The position numbers were made by a program, and so were the translations under genes. Under the pieces are notes generated by a model. It had not been told where the DNA came from and did no database searches. It saw only the letters and a list, made by a program, of their open reading frames with translations. A DNA stretch of 64,000 nucleotides, taken from DATGLG01 sp035294245. Its GTDB lineage: Bacteria > Pseudomonadota > Alphaproteobacteria > JACZXZ01. The DNA lies in assembly GCA_035294245.1 (NCBI GenBank), contig DATGLG010000004.1:186001-250000 (forward strand), given 5' to 3'. Shown here in pieces: positions 26,559 to 36,134 of this stretch (position 1 is its first letter; each line of letters starts with the position of its first letter).

Positions 26559-28238
26559 TCAATTCGCGGTCAGCCGCTTGAGCGACCATTTGACGAGGGC
26601 CTCGTTGCCTGCGAGCGTGCTTTCGACGACGATCTGCTCGCTGCGACGCGGGCCGCCTGCCGCGCCCAGATAGATGCTTTCCTCGAGGGCGAGCCGGCCC
26701 CCGCTGGCGTCGAAGCGGAACCCCGCGCCGCTGGGCAAGCGGAGCAGCGCCGCCTTGCCGTCGTGGACGAGGGAAGCCTGCACATCCGGATGGAGATGGA
26801 AGCGCACCGCGAACGGTGTCGTGGTGCCCGGCTGGACGCGGGTCAGGCGATCCTCACCCCGCAGATCCTCGCCCTGCGCGGCAAGGTAGAGCCGCCGCCG
26901 GTGGAGTGCTCCCAAGGACGGCGCATAGCCGTCGTGGCTCGCATCGACCAGGATGGCGCCTTCGACCTCGTCACGCCGGCAGATCACATGGCGCGGCCGC
27001 CGGCCGAGCCCAGTCGCCAGCACATCGGAGGAATTCGCGTTGCCGAGCACGAGGGTGGAATGGGCGGCAGTGGCGCGCTGCGCCGTGCGCCAGGCGCCCC
27101 GTGCCTGCGCGCGTGCGCCGCAATTCACAACAAGGCGCTCGGCTCCCAAGCTCATCTCGAAGCTCAGCACACCCGCGTGGGCATGGGCATCGCTTCCGGG
27201 CGGTGGAGGTGCTCCGGCATCGACGAGGACCAGTGTTGCGCCCGCTTCCAATCGCTGGAAGCCGGTATGGGACGCGCTGGTCAGTACCTTGTCGCTGCAT
27301 TCCGCGAGCGTCAGCACGGCATCGATTGCGGCCGCGTCGCCCTCGGCCGTGTCGTTGAAGAGCGCGAGCCTGCCATCGCCATGGCGGAAGAGGCGCAGCA
27401 TCGGCGCCATGCGATCGATCGCGGCTCGCAACTCGGCCGGCACGTCATGCCGGCCGGCGAGAAGCACGCGACGGAGGTCGACGAGATGGCGGAGCACGGC
27501 AAAATGAATCGCGGGGCTGCGCTCGCAATGCCCGCCATCGGGAAGCAGCTGATGCGCGAGCTCGCGCAAAAGCGCCGCCATGCTGCGGCGCAGGCGCTCC
27601 TTTCCTCCCACCGCGCAGGCCTGCATCGTTGCGAGCGCGGCGAGAGCCTCGATGCGCCCATGCCCGGCGGGCCCCAGGGCGGCGCCGCCGAGCCGGGCGA
27701 GATGCTCGAGATGGCGCAGCTGGCGCGACACGCTGCCATGGAACCGGCTATGGAAAGCCTCGTCGGCGCCCGCAGCGAGGAACGGATATTCGGCAAGCCA
27801 AGCAAGAAGCCGGCGTCCGAGCACGTCGCCGCGCCAGGCCAGGGCCGACCATTCACCGAAGCGCTCGGTCCAGCCCGTCAGCAAGGCGCGCGCGCGTTTT
27901 CGCGCTGCTTCGGACCCCTCGGCACGCAGATCGGCGAGCCAGGCGAAGCCGTGCAGCGCGACGCGCCCATCTTCGTCGCCCTCGATCGCTGCGAAGGCCC
28001 ATGGGTCCGGCGCCGAGAGTCGCTCGCCGGCAAGAATCAGCTCACCGCGCAGGAGTGCGGCACCGCGTTGCGGCTCTCCGCGACCCGGGCTCGGCGTTTG
28101 GGCGAGACGCAAGGGCGCCGCGCCGCGGAGCAGCATGCGGTAGGGCGCGCTGGAAAAGACGAGCCGTGCCGCAATTGTGCTCAGCTGCATGCGAGAGGCG
28201 GCGGTCTCGGGCTTTGCTGGCGGAGCCGTGCGAGTCAT
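26559..28238 (-). CDS. Heparinase II/III family protein
   Basis: 559 residues from MTRTAPPAKPETAASRM. Contains the alpha/alpha toroid lyase part (LLPDGGHCERSPAIHFAVLRHLVDL) and the heparinase II/III C-terminal beta domain (GAWRTAQRATAAHSTLVLGNANSSDV). The length is usual for the alphaproteobacterial family found between rsmB/rpe and purH, where it is thought to act on periplasmic or surface polysaccharide; no secretion signal is obvious. It begins 37 bases after the stop of rpe. Confidence 0.9.
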   Translation of the reverse strand: MTRTAPPAKPETAASRMQLSTIAARLVFSSAPYRMLLRGAAPLRLAQTPSPGRGEPQRGAALLRGELILAGERLSAPDPWAFAAIEGDEDGRVALHGFAWLADLRAEGSEAARKRARALLTGWTERFGEWSALAWRGDVLGRRLLAWLAEYPFLAAGADEAFHSRFHGSVSRQLRHLEHLARLGGAALGPAGHGRIEALAALATMQACAVGGKERLRRSMAALLRELAHQLLPDGGHCERSPAIHFAVLRHLVDLRRVLLAGRHDVPAELRAAIDRMAPMLRLFRHGDGRLALFNDTAEGDAAAIDAVLTLAECSDKVLTSASHTGFQRLEAGATLVLVDAGAPPPPGSDAHAHAGVLSFEMSLGAERLVVNCGARAQARGAWRTAQRATAAHSTLVLGNANSSDVLATGLGRRPRHVICRRDEVEGAILVDASHDGYAPSLGALHRRRLYLAAQGEDLRGEDRLTRVQPGTTTPFAVRFHLHPDVQASLVHDGKAALLRLPSGAGFRFDASGGRLALEESIYLGAAGGPRRSEQIVVESTLAGNEALVKWSLKRLTAN

Positions 28239-28275
28239 CGGCAGTCTCCGCGGCCGGCCGGGCGGAGACGGGCCA

Positions 28276-28941
28276 TCAAGCGTCACCGCGAAGCCGGGCG
28301 ATGTTCTTGGCATAGGCGGCCGGGCCCTCGCCGAAGGTCGCCGTGCCCGCCACAAGGACATCGGCGCCGGCCTCCGTCGCCTGCCGCGCCGTCTCGAAAT
28401 TGATGCCGCCATCGACCTCGAGATCGACGGCTTTGCCCAGCGTGTCAATGCGCGCGCGCACCGCGCGAATCTTCTCGAGCTGCGCCGGAATGAACGCCTG
28501 TCCGCCAAAGCCGGGATCGACGCTCATGACAAGCACGAGGTCGAGATCACCAAGGACGTAGTCGATGGCATCGACGGGCGTCGCCGGGTTGAGCGCGACA
28601 CCGGCCTTCTTGCCGTGCGACTTGATGAGCTGCACCGTGCGGTGCAAATGCGGTCCGGCTTCGGGATGCAAGGTGATGATGTCGGCCCCGGCGGCGACGA
28701 AGTCGGCGATGTAGGGATCGACCGGCGAGATCATCAGGTGCACATCGAAGGGCAGCGTGCTGTAAGGGCGCAGCGCCTTCACCACCGTTGGACCGATCGT
28801 CAGATTGGGAACGAAATGGCCGTCCATCACATCGACATGGATGTAATCGGCGCCCGCCGCCGTTACGGCGCGAACCTCTTCGCCCAGCTTCGCGAAATCG
28901 GCAGAGAGAATGGACGGAGCAATGCGCACGCGGCGTTGCAT
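28276..28941 (-). CDS. rpe: Ribulose-phosphate 3-epimerase
   Basis: Interconverts ribulose 5-phosphate and xylulose 5-phosphate in the pentose phosphate pathway. 221 residues, normal TIM-barrel length. Motifs: IAPSILSADFAKLGEEV, DYIHVDVMDGHFVPNLTIGP, FDVHLMISPVDPYI, LVMSVDPGFGGQAFIP and VDGGIN, with all catalytic Asp and metal His residues present. A GGAAGC lies before the ATG. In the rsmB-rpe-heparinase series on the minus strand. Confidence 0.97.
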   Translation of the reverse strand: MQRRVRIAPSILSADFAKLGEEVRAVTAAGADYIHVDVMDGHFVPNLTIGPTVVKALRPYSTLPFDVHLMISPVDPYIADFVAAGADIITLHPEAGPHLHRTVQLIKSHGKKAGVALNPATPVDAIDYVLGDLDLVLVMSVDPGFGGQAFIPAQLEKIRAVRARIDTLGKAVDLEVDGGINFETARQATEAGADVLVAGTATFGEGPAAYAKNIARLRGDA

Positions 28942-28997
28942 GGGAGCTTCCTATCAGCTTGCCGATTCGGTCGCAAGCAGGCGTCGGTGGCGGGGCC

Positions 28998-30308
28998 TCA
29001 GAGACGCTCGAGCCGGGCGGCATAGAATCCATCGATGCCGCCGCGCTCGGGCCAATGGCTGGGAAGCGTGCGCAGATCCCCCTCGGCGGTGACGAATTCG
29101 GCCAGGCCGCCGATCTCCGCCGCTGCGATGGGGCGCCGGCGAATCGGCGCCCCTGCCGCCAGGAGGGCCGCGATCTGGGCCGGGCCTTCGGCAAGCTCGA
29201 GGGAGCAGGTGGTGAAGACGATGATGCCGCCGGGCTTCACCATCTCGATTGCCGCCCGCAACAGCCGCGCCTGCTCGCTTGCCATGCGCAAGACATCCGC
29301 GGGGGTCTTGAGTCGTGCCACGTCGGGATGCCGGCGGATGGTTCCTGTCGCGGTGCAGGGGGCGTCGAGAAGCACGGCGTCGGCAGGTGACTCGGGGCGC
29401 CAGAATCCGGCGTCGGCTGCGAGCAATCGGGCGGAGAGCCCGAGCCTCGCCAGATTCTCGCCCACGCGCCGCAGCCGGCCCGGGGAGCGGTCGATTGCCG
29501 TCACGTTGGCGCCGGCGGCCGCGAGCTGCGCCGTCTTGCCGCCCGGTGCCGCGCAGAGATCGAGGACATGCCGGCTGCCGATCTCGCCTAGCAGCCGCGC
29601 GGGAAGTGCCGCCGCCGCGTCCTGAACCCACCACGCGCCATCGGCGAAGCCGGGAAGGCCGCGGACCTCGCCGGCGGCGGGCCGACGCAAGCCGCCCGTC
29701 GGCAGAAGCTCGGCATCGAGACGCGCGGCCCACGATGCAGCATCCGCCTTGGCGGTGAGATCCAGGGGCGGGTCGGCGAGATGCGCCTCGGCGACGGCGC
29801 GGCAGACGGCCTCGCCATAGGCCTCCCGCCAGCTTCGCCATAGCCAGCCGGGGGTATTGAGGCAGGGGGCGTCTTGCGCCTCGCGCAATGCCGGCCCCTC
29901 CTGCGCGAGGCGCCGCAGCACCGCATTGATCAAGCCGGCATAGCCTCCGCCGTCCACGCCATGGGCGAGCTCGACGGTCTCGCTGACGGCGGCGTGGGGC
30001 GGTGTGCCGAGAAAGAGCAATTGGGCGACGCCGAGCCGCAACAGATTGCGCGACGTGCTCGCTTTCCCCGGCAAGGGCCGGCTGAGGCAATGAGCAAGAA
30101 GAGCATCGATCTGGCCGAGGCGGCGCAGCGTCATGGCTGCCAAGGCGTGGACGAAGGCGCGGTCGCGCGGCTCGAGGCTCGCCAGCTCATCATGGCCGTC
30201 GAGCAGCTCGTCGAGCGGGCGGCGGCGCTCGAGAACCTGGCAGAGCAGGTCGAGGGCGACGGCGCGTGCGGACGGCGCCTCGGCAAGCTTGGCGGCGTGG
30301 GAGGTCAC
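28998..30308 (-). CDS. rsmB: 16S rRNA (cytosine-C5)-methyltransferase RsmB
   Basis: 436 residues from a GTG start at 30308, preceded by GAAAGGA at about 5 bases. The N-terminal NusB-like domain (ARAVALDLLCQVLERRRPLDELL) precedes the SAM-dependent methyltransferase domain with VLDLCAAPGGKTAQLAAAGANVTAIDRS, the general-base Cys motif LLDAPCTATGTIRRHPD, and the catalytic VFTTCSLEL. RsmB modifies C967 of 16S rRNA. The GTG start is chosen because no Met codon is in frame before the domain and the Shine-Dalgarno supports it. Confidence 0.95.
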   Translation of the reverse strand: MTSHAAKLAEAPSARAVALDLLCQVLERRRPLDELLDGHDELASLEPRDRAFVHALAAMTLRRLGQIDALLAHCLSRPLPGKASTSRNLLRLGVAQLLFLGTPPHAAVSETVELAHGVDGGGYAGLINAVLRRLAQEGPALREAQDAPCLNTPGWLWRSWREAYGEAVCRAVAEAHLADPPLDLTAKADAASWAARLDAELLPTGGLRRPAAGEVRGLPGFADGAWWVQDAAAALPARLLGEIGSRHVLDLCAAPGGKTAQLAAAGANVTAIDRSPGRLRRVGENLARLGLSARLLAADAGFWRPESPADAVLLDAPCTATGTIRRHPDVARLKTPADVLRMASEQARLLRAAIEMVKPGGIIVFTTCSLELAEGPAQIAALLAAGAPIRRRPIAAAEIGGLAEFVTAEGDLRTLPSHWPERGGIDGFYAARLERL

Positions 30309-30406
30309 GGGTGTCCTTTCATGCTCATCCCGCAGCGATCCGGAGAGAGTAGCCGCCGGGGCGTCTGGCGGGGGGTGAGAAAAATGTGACGTGCCGCCGA
30401 TCACTC

Positions 30407-31267
30407 TCACGGCCCGGCGACACCCGCCATCTGGCGCAGACGCCGGATGCGATTCTCCGTGGAAGGATGGCTGGCGAAGAGATTGTCCATCCGTGTGCCG
30501 GCGAGAGGGTTGACGATAAACAGATGCGCCGTCGCGGGATGAGATGCGGCGACGGGGTTGGCATGAAGCTGCGCAGCGATGTCGATCTTGTCGAGAGCCG
30601 AGGCGAGCCAGAGGGGATGCCCCGAGATCTCCGCGCCGGCACGATCGGCGTCGTATTCGCGAGAGCGGCTGATGGCGAGCTGAACCAGGGTCGCTGCGAT
30701 CGGGGCGAGAACGGCGACGAGGATGGTGCCGACGATTCCCAGCGGATTGTCGCGCTCGTCGTTGCGGCCGAAGGCGCCGAAGAAAAGCGCGAAATTGGCC
30801 AGCATGCCGATCGCACCGGCGATGGTCGCCGTGATCGTCATCGTCAGCGTATCGCGGTGCTTGATGTGGCCAATCTCGTGCGCCAGCACGCCGGCGAGTT
30901 CCTGCTGGCCGATGGTATCGAGGAGACCGGTGGTGACGCAGACGGCGGCATGGCGGGGATCGCGTCCGGTCGCGAAGGCATTCGGCTGGTCCTGATCGAC
31001 GATGTAGATGCGCGGCATGGGAATTTCGGCGCGATCGGCGAGCTGCTCCACGATCCCGTAAAGGCCTGGCGTGCTCGCGCGGTCGACTTCCCGGGCGCCA
31101 TAGAGGCCGAGCACCATCCTGTCGGAATTCCAATAGGCGAGCAGGTTCGTCGCCGCCGCGACGAGAAACGCGATCACCATTCCGCTTTGCCCGCCCACGA
31201 GATAGCCGACGAGCATGAACAGCGCCGTCAGTCCCGCCAATAGAATCGACGTGCGTAGAATGTTCAT
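30407..31267 (-). CDS. htpX: Zinc metalloprotease HtpX
   Basis: Inner-membrane M48 protease of membrane-protein quality control, 286 residues. Two N-terminal helices, then zinc ligands in LAHEIGHIKHRD near residue 130, another membrane pair, and the third ligand in SRSREYDADRAGAEISG. FASHPSTENRIRRL ends it. The gene lies upstream of rsmB, 98 bases away, as is common in Alphaproteobacteria. Confidence 0.96.
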   Translation of the reverse strand: MNILRTSILLAGLTALFMLVGYLVGGQSGMVIAFLVAAATNLLAYWNSDRMVLGLYGAREVDRASTPGLYGIVEQLADRAEIPMPRIYIVDQDQPNAFATGRDPRHAAVCVTTGLLDTIGQQELAGVLAHEIGHIKHRDTLTMTITATIAGAIGMLANFALFFGAFGRNDERDNPLGIVGTILVAVLAPIAATLVQLAISRSREYDADRAGAEISGHPLWLASALDKIDIAAQLHANPVAASHPATAHLFIVNPLAGTRMDNLFASHPSTENRIRRLRQMAGVAGP

Positions 31268-31399
31268 GGAACGCCCGCGCCCTTGAAAATCACGAAGATG
31301 TAAATGGGGCTTCGGGCAGTGCGATCAAGAGATGGCCTCGGCCAGCGGCAGCGCGCGCCCAAGCTTGGCGCAACGCGCTTTGCGCCTTATCTTCGCTCC

Positions 31400-31579
31400 A
31401 TGAACAAGCAGGACGACCGCGCTTCGCCGCCACCGGCGGCTTCTCAGCCGCCACAGCCGGCAGCCGCGACATCCAGCTCGGCGACGTCGAAGAAGATCCC
31501 AGAGATCGGCGGTCCCAGCGTCCCCGAGCCCACGCGCTACGGCGATTGGGAGCGGAACGGCCGCTGCGTCGATTTCTGA
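31400..31579 (+). CDS. DUF1674 / SdhAF4-like succinate dehydrogenase assembly factor
   Basis: 59 residues from MNKQDDRASPPP. A disordered Pro/Ala-rich N-terminus and the invariant C-terminal motif EIGGPSVPEPTRYGDWERNG-RCVDF. In mitochondria SdhAF4 binds flavinated SdhA; bacterial members are small cytosolic proteins. It is divergent from htpX, a pairing common in Alphaproteobacteria. The upstream ATG (31304) adds a non-conserved leader. Confidence 0.85.
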   Translation: MNKQDDRASPPPAASQPPQPAAATSSSATSKKIPEIGGPSVPEPTRYGDWERNGRCVDF

Positions 31580-31597
31580 TCCGCGGCCGCCGCTCCG

Positions 31598-31747
31598 CTA
31601 GTGTTGTAATTTTGACATTCGATTCGCATTCAAAGGTCGTCATTCCGGCCGGAGCGAAGCGGAGAGCCGGAATCCAGGGTCGCATGCCTGGATGCCCGCT
31701 TTCGCGGGCATGACGGCCAAACAGAACGAACCGTTGGAGTCACAACA

Positions 31748-31751
<4 letters not shown>
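31598..31751. mobile_element. MITE-like/REP element with 12-bp terminal inverted repeats
   Basis: The ends CTAGTGTTGTAA (31598-31609) and TCACAACACTAG (31740-31751) are inverted repeats with one mismatch, both bounded by CTAG, a possible target duplication. Inside are two hairpins: 31642-31649 with 31666-31673, and 31692-31699 with 31704-31711 (ATGCCCGC...GCGGGCAT). CGTCAT (31638) and ATGACG (31710) can pair outside them. No coding capacity. The right end supplies the TAG stop codon of acs (31748-31750). Confidence 0.7.
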
Positions 31752-33682
<1,931 letters not shown>

Positions 33683-33826
33683 GGCATTTCCTCAGGCGAT
33701 TGTTGGTTTCGCTGACAAATGGCGGGCGCCGCCCTCGCCCGTGGCGCCAGACCAAGGGGGATTATATCGAGAAACAACCTGAGGTCGACAAGCACGAGGA
33801 GACCGGCTTGGCGGCGTCCGCGGGGC

Positions 33827-34177
33827 CTACGCCACGGCGCCCAGCACCACCTCGCCATCAACCACGGCGACGGGGAGCGCCGTCAGGCGATCGCCCTGGC
33901 AGGGGCCTGCGAAGCAATAGCCGTCATAGATGCGAAAGCGCGCGCCGTGGGTGGCGCAGAGAATATGGCGCTTGTCATAGGTGAGGAAGCGATTGGGCGT
34001 CCAATCGAGCGGGGTTCCGGCATGGGGACAGCTATTGACATAGGCATAGACCCGCTCGCCCTGGCGGATGACGAAGATGAGCCGCTGCGCCTCGCCCTCG
34101 CCGAGGGTGAAGCCAAGGCCCTCGCCGTCGGGAATCGCGGCGAGCTTGCATAGGATTCGCGTTTCGCCGGGAGCCAT
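33827..34177 (-). CDS. Rieske-type [2Fe-2S] protein
   Basis: 116 residues, a single Rieske domain: CPHAGTPLD (Cys-x-His) and CATHGARFRI (Cys-x2-His) supply the cluster ligands. With no oxygenase or oxidase attached it is a stand-alone ferredoxin-like Rieske protein, possible electron donor. It follows the EVE-domain gene by 21 bases in the gpsA-YciI-EVE-Rieske direction. The partner is unknown. Confidence 0.92.
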   Translation of the reverse strand: MAPGETRILCKLAAIPDGEGLGFTLGEGEAQRLIFVIRQGERVYAYVNSCPHAGTPLDWTPNRFLTYDKRHILCATHGARFRIYDGYCFAGPCQGDRLTALPVAVVDGEVVLGAVA

Positions 34178-34198
34178 CGATGCAGGATAGGGCGCAGG

Positions 34199-34630
34199 CT
34201 AGGCGGAGACGCCGGCCATGGCGCAGATCAGCTTCCATTCCGCGGCGCCGATGGGAACGACGGAGAGGCGCGATTGCCGCACCAAAGCGAGATTGCGCAG
34301 GCGCGGCTCGGCCTTGATGTCCGCCAAGGTCACCGGCCGCTTTACCGGCTTTACCGCCTTGACCTCGACCATCCCGAACCGTCCCGTCTCGTCGCTGGGA
34401 TCCGGGCGATAGAGCCCCACGACCTCGACGATCCCGACGATGCGCTTCTCGTCGACGGAGTGATAGAAGAAGCCGCGATCCCCCAGCTTCATCGCCTTCA
34501 TATTGTTGGCGGCCTGGAAATTACGCACGCCGTCCCACCCCGTCTTGCCAACACGGACGAGGTCGTCCCAGGAGAAGGCGCCGGGCTCGGACTTGAACAG
34601 CCAATGGGCCACGCTTGTTGCGGCGCTCAT
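34199..34630 (-). CDS. EVE domain protein
   Basis: 143 residues matching the stand-alone EVE (PUA-like) family: HWLFKSEPGAFSWDDLVRVGKTGWDGVRN, QAANNMKAMKLGDRGFFYHS and VVGLYRPDPSDETGRFGMVEVKAVK. EVE domains bind modified bases in nucleic acids. Start fixed by an ATGA overlap with the YciI gene. Confidence 0.93.
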   Translation of the reverse strand: MSAATSVAHWLFKSEPGAFSWDDLVRVGKTGWDGVRNFQAANNMKAMKLGDRGFFYHSVDEKRIVGIVEVVGLYRPDPSDETGRFGMVEVKAVKPVKRPVTLADIKAEPRLRNLALVRQSRLSVVPIGAAEWKLICAMAGVSA

Positions 34631-34905
34631 GGCAGGACGCGCCGGAACGGCCGGATCGAGACGTCGGCGAAGAGGCCGGCCTGGGTATAGGGGTCGCCGT
34701 CGGCGAAGGCCTCGGCCGAGCGCCGGTCCGGGAAGTCGAGGACGAGGAGGCTGCCGCAGGGGGCCTTGCCGTCCTCCGAGAGAAGAGGTCCCGCAAGGAC
34801 GAGCTGCTCGTGAAAGCTCTTGAGATAGGCGAGGTGACTGGGCCGGGTCTCCTGGCGCAGCGCGCCGTGGCCCGGCTTGTCGAGGCAGGTGATCGCAAAC
34901 AACAT
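34627..34905 (-). CDS. YciI-like protein
   Basis: 92 residues, the dimeric alpha/beta-barrel YciI family: MLFAITCLDKPGHGALR, HLAYLKSFHEQLVLAGPLLSEDG and GSLLVLDFPDRRSAEAF ADGDPYTQAGLF with the conserved Asp-Pro. GGAGGG precedes the ATG. Coupled to the EVE gene and downstream of gpsA, a conserved alphaproteobacterial arrangement. Biochemical role unknown. Confidence 0.92.
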   Translation of the reverse strand: MLFAITCLDKPGHGALRQETRPSHLAYLKSFHEQLVLAGPLLSEDGKAPCGSLLVLDFPDRRSAEAFADGDPYTQAGLFADVSIRPFRRVLP

Positions 34906-34934
34906 GATGCTCCCTCCGTCGCTCAGACTTCGCC

Positions 34935-34958
34935 GGTCGGCAGACTGGTCTGCCGACC
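34935..34958 (-). terminator. Perfect hairpin between gpsA and the YciI gene
   Basis: GGTCGGCAGA (34935-34944) pairs perfectly with TCTGCCGACC (34949-34958) around a CTGG loop, immediately after the gpsA stop codon. No T tract follows on the minus strand. It may attenuate or protect the transcript rather than end it. Confidence 0.5.
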
Positions 34959-35981
34959 CTAGCCCAAACCGTCGGGTTGATCCAGGGAGCCGCGTCGCTC
35001 GCTTCGGAATGGGCGCGACAGCAACGAGCCGATGGCGTCGTCGATCGCCGCATCGCGATGCAGGATGGCGTGGACGGCGGCCGAAATCGGCATCTCGACG
35101 CCGAGCCGACCGGCCAGCGCCATCACGGAGCTTGCCGTCGCCACGCCCTCCGCGACCGAGCGGCGCTCGGCGAGCACCTCGGTGAGGCGGCGCCCTTCGC
35201 CGAGCGCCACGCCCAGGGAGAAATTGCGCGACTGAGCTCCGTTGCAAGTGAGGGTCAAGTCACCGAGCCCGGAAAGTCCCATGAAGGTCTCGGGATGGGC
35301 TCCCTTGGCGACGCCGAGGCGCGCGATCTCCGCGAGGCCGCGCGTGACGATCGCCGCCCGCGCATTATCGCCAAGGCGGCGTCCGGCGACGATGCCGCAA
35401 GCCACCGCGATCACGTTCTTGACCGCGCCCCCGATCTGCGCGCCGACCGGATCGTCGGAGAGGTAGGGGCGCAGGCTGGCGCTGCCAATGGCGGAGAGAA
35501 GGCGCCGACCGAGCTCGGCCTCCTCGGTCGCGAGGGTAAGGGCCGTCGGCAGGCCGCGCGCTACTTCGGCGGCGAAGCTCGGTCCCGAGAGCACGGCAAG
35601 CGGCAAGCCGGGCAGGGTCTCGGCGACGACCTCCGAGAGCAGGGCGCCGCTCCCCTCCTCGATGCCCTTGGCGCAGATGACCACGGGCGTCCGTGGCTCC
35701 AGATGGGGGCGTAGCGCGGTTGCGATCTCCCGCAGGCGCTGCGCCGGAGTCGCCAGGAACAGGATGTCCGAGCGGCCGAGCTCGGCGAAGCTTCCGGTGG
35801 CGCGAATGGCAGGATCGAGGGAGATATCGGGGAGGTAGAGGGGATTGGCGTGGCGGCCATTGATGGCCGCCACGACCTCGGCCTCGTAGGCCCAGAGGGT
35901 CACATCGCCCCGCGCCCGCGTCAGGGCGAGCGCAAGGGCGGTTCCCCATGCCCCGGCGCCGACGATGCCAATCTGCGTCAC
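34959..35981 (-). CDS. gpsA: Glycerol-3-phosphate dehydrogenase [NAD(P)+]
   Basis: Makes sn-glycerol 3-phosphate for phospholipid synthesis. From the GTG at 35981 it is 340 residues, close to normal. The N-terminal NAD motif IGIVGAGAWGTALALALTR is followed by ICAKGIEEGSG, LSGPSFAAEVARGLPTALTLA, the catalytic GGAVKNVIAVACGI and GLSGLGDLTLTCN. A TTG at 36035 would add 18 residues; no ATG is in frame. Divergent from the CPA1 antiporter gene. Confidence 0.96.
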   Translation of the reverse strand: MTQIGIVGAGAWGTALALALTRARGDVTLWAYEAEVVAAINGRHANPLYLPDISLDPAIRATGSFAELGRSDILFLATPAQRLREIATALRPHLEPRTPVVICAKGIEEGSGALLSEVVAETLPGLPLAVLSGPSFAAEVARGLPTALTLATEEAELGRRLLSAIGSASLRPYLSDDPVGAQIGGAVKNVIAVACGIVAGRRLGDNARAAIVTRGLAEIARLGVAKGAHPETFMGLSGLGDLTLTCNGAQSRNFSLGVALGEGRRLTEVLAERRSVAEGVATASSVMALAGRLGVEMPISAAVHAILHRDAAIDDAIGSLLSRPFRSERRGSLDQPDGLG

Positions 35982-36134
35982 GGCCCGATCCGCTCCATGT
36001 TCGAGAGCAATCGCCGAAATCGGAAGCGAGGGCAAGTCCTCGCTTTCTCATGGGCATGGCGTCGCGCTGCGCTTTATGCGACCCGGCGAAAGCGCCATAA
36101 TCGAGAGCAAGCTTTCGGTAAGGGCAAGGCAGGC

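Noticed and set aside
31290..31685. Minus-strand frame across the DUF1674 gene and the repeat
   Set aside because: It reads through the antisense of SdhAF4 and the palindromic repeat, with no protein-like composition.
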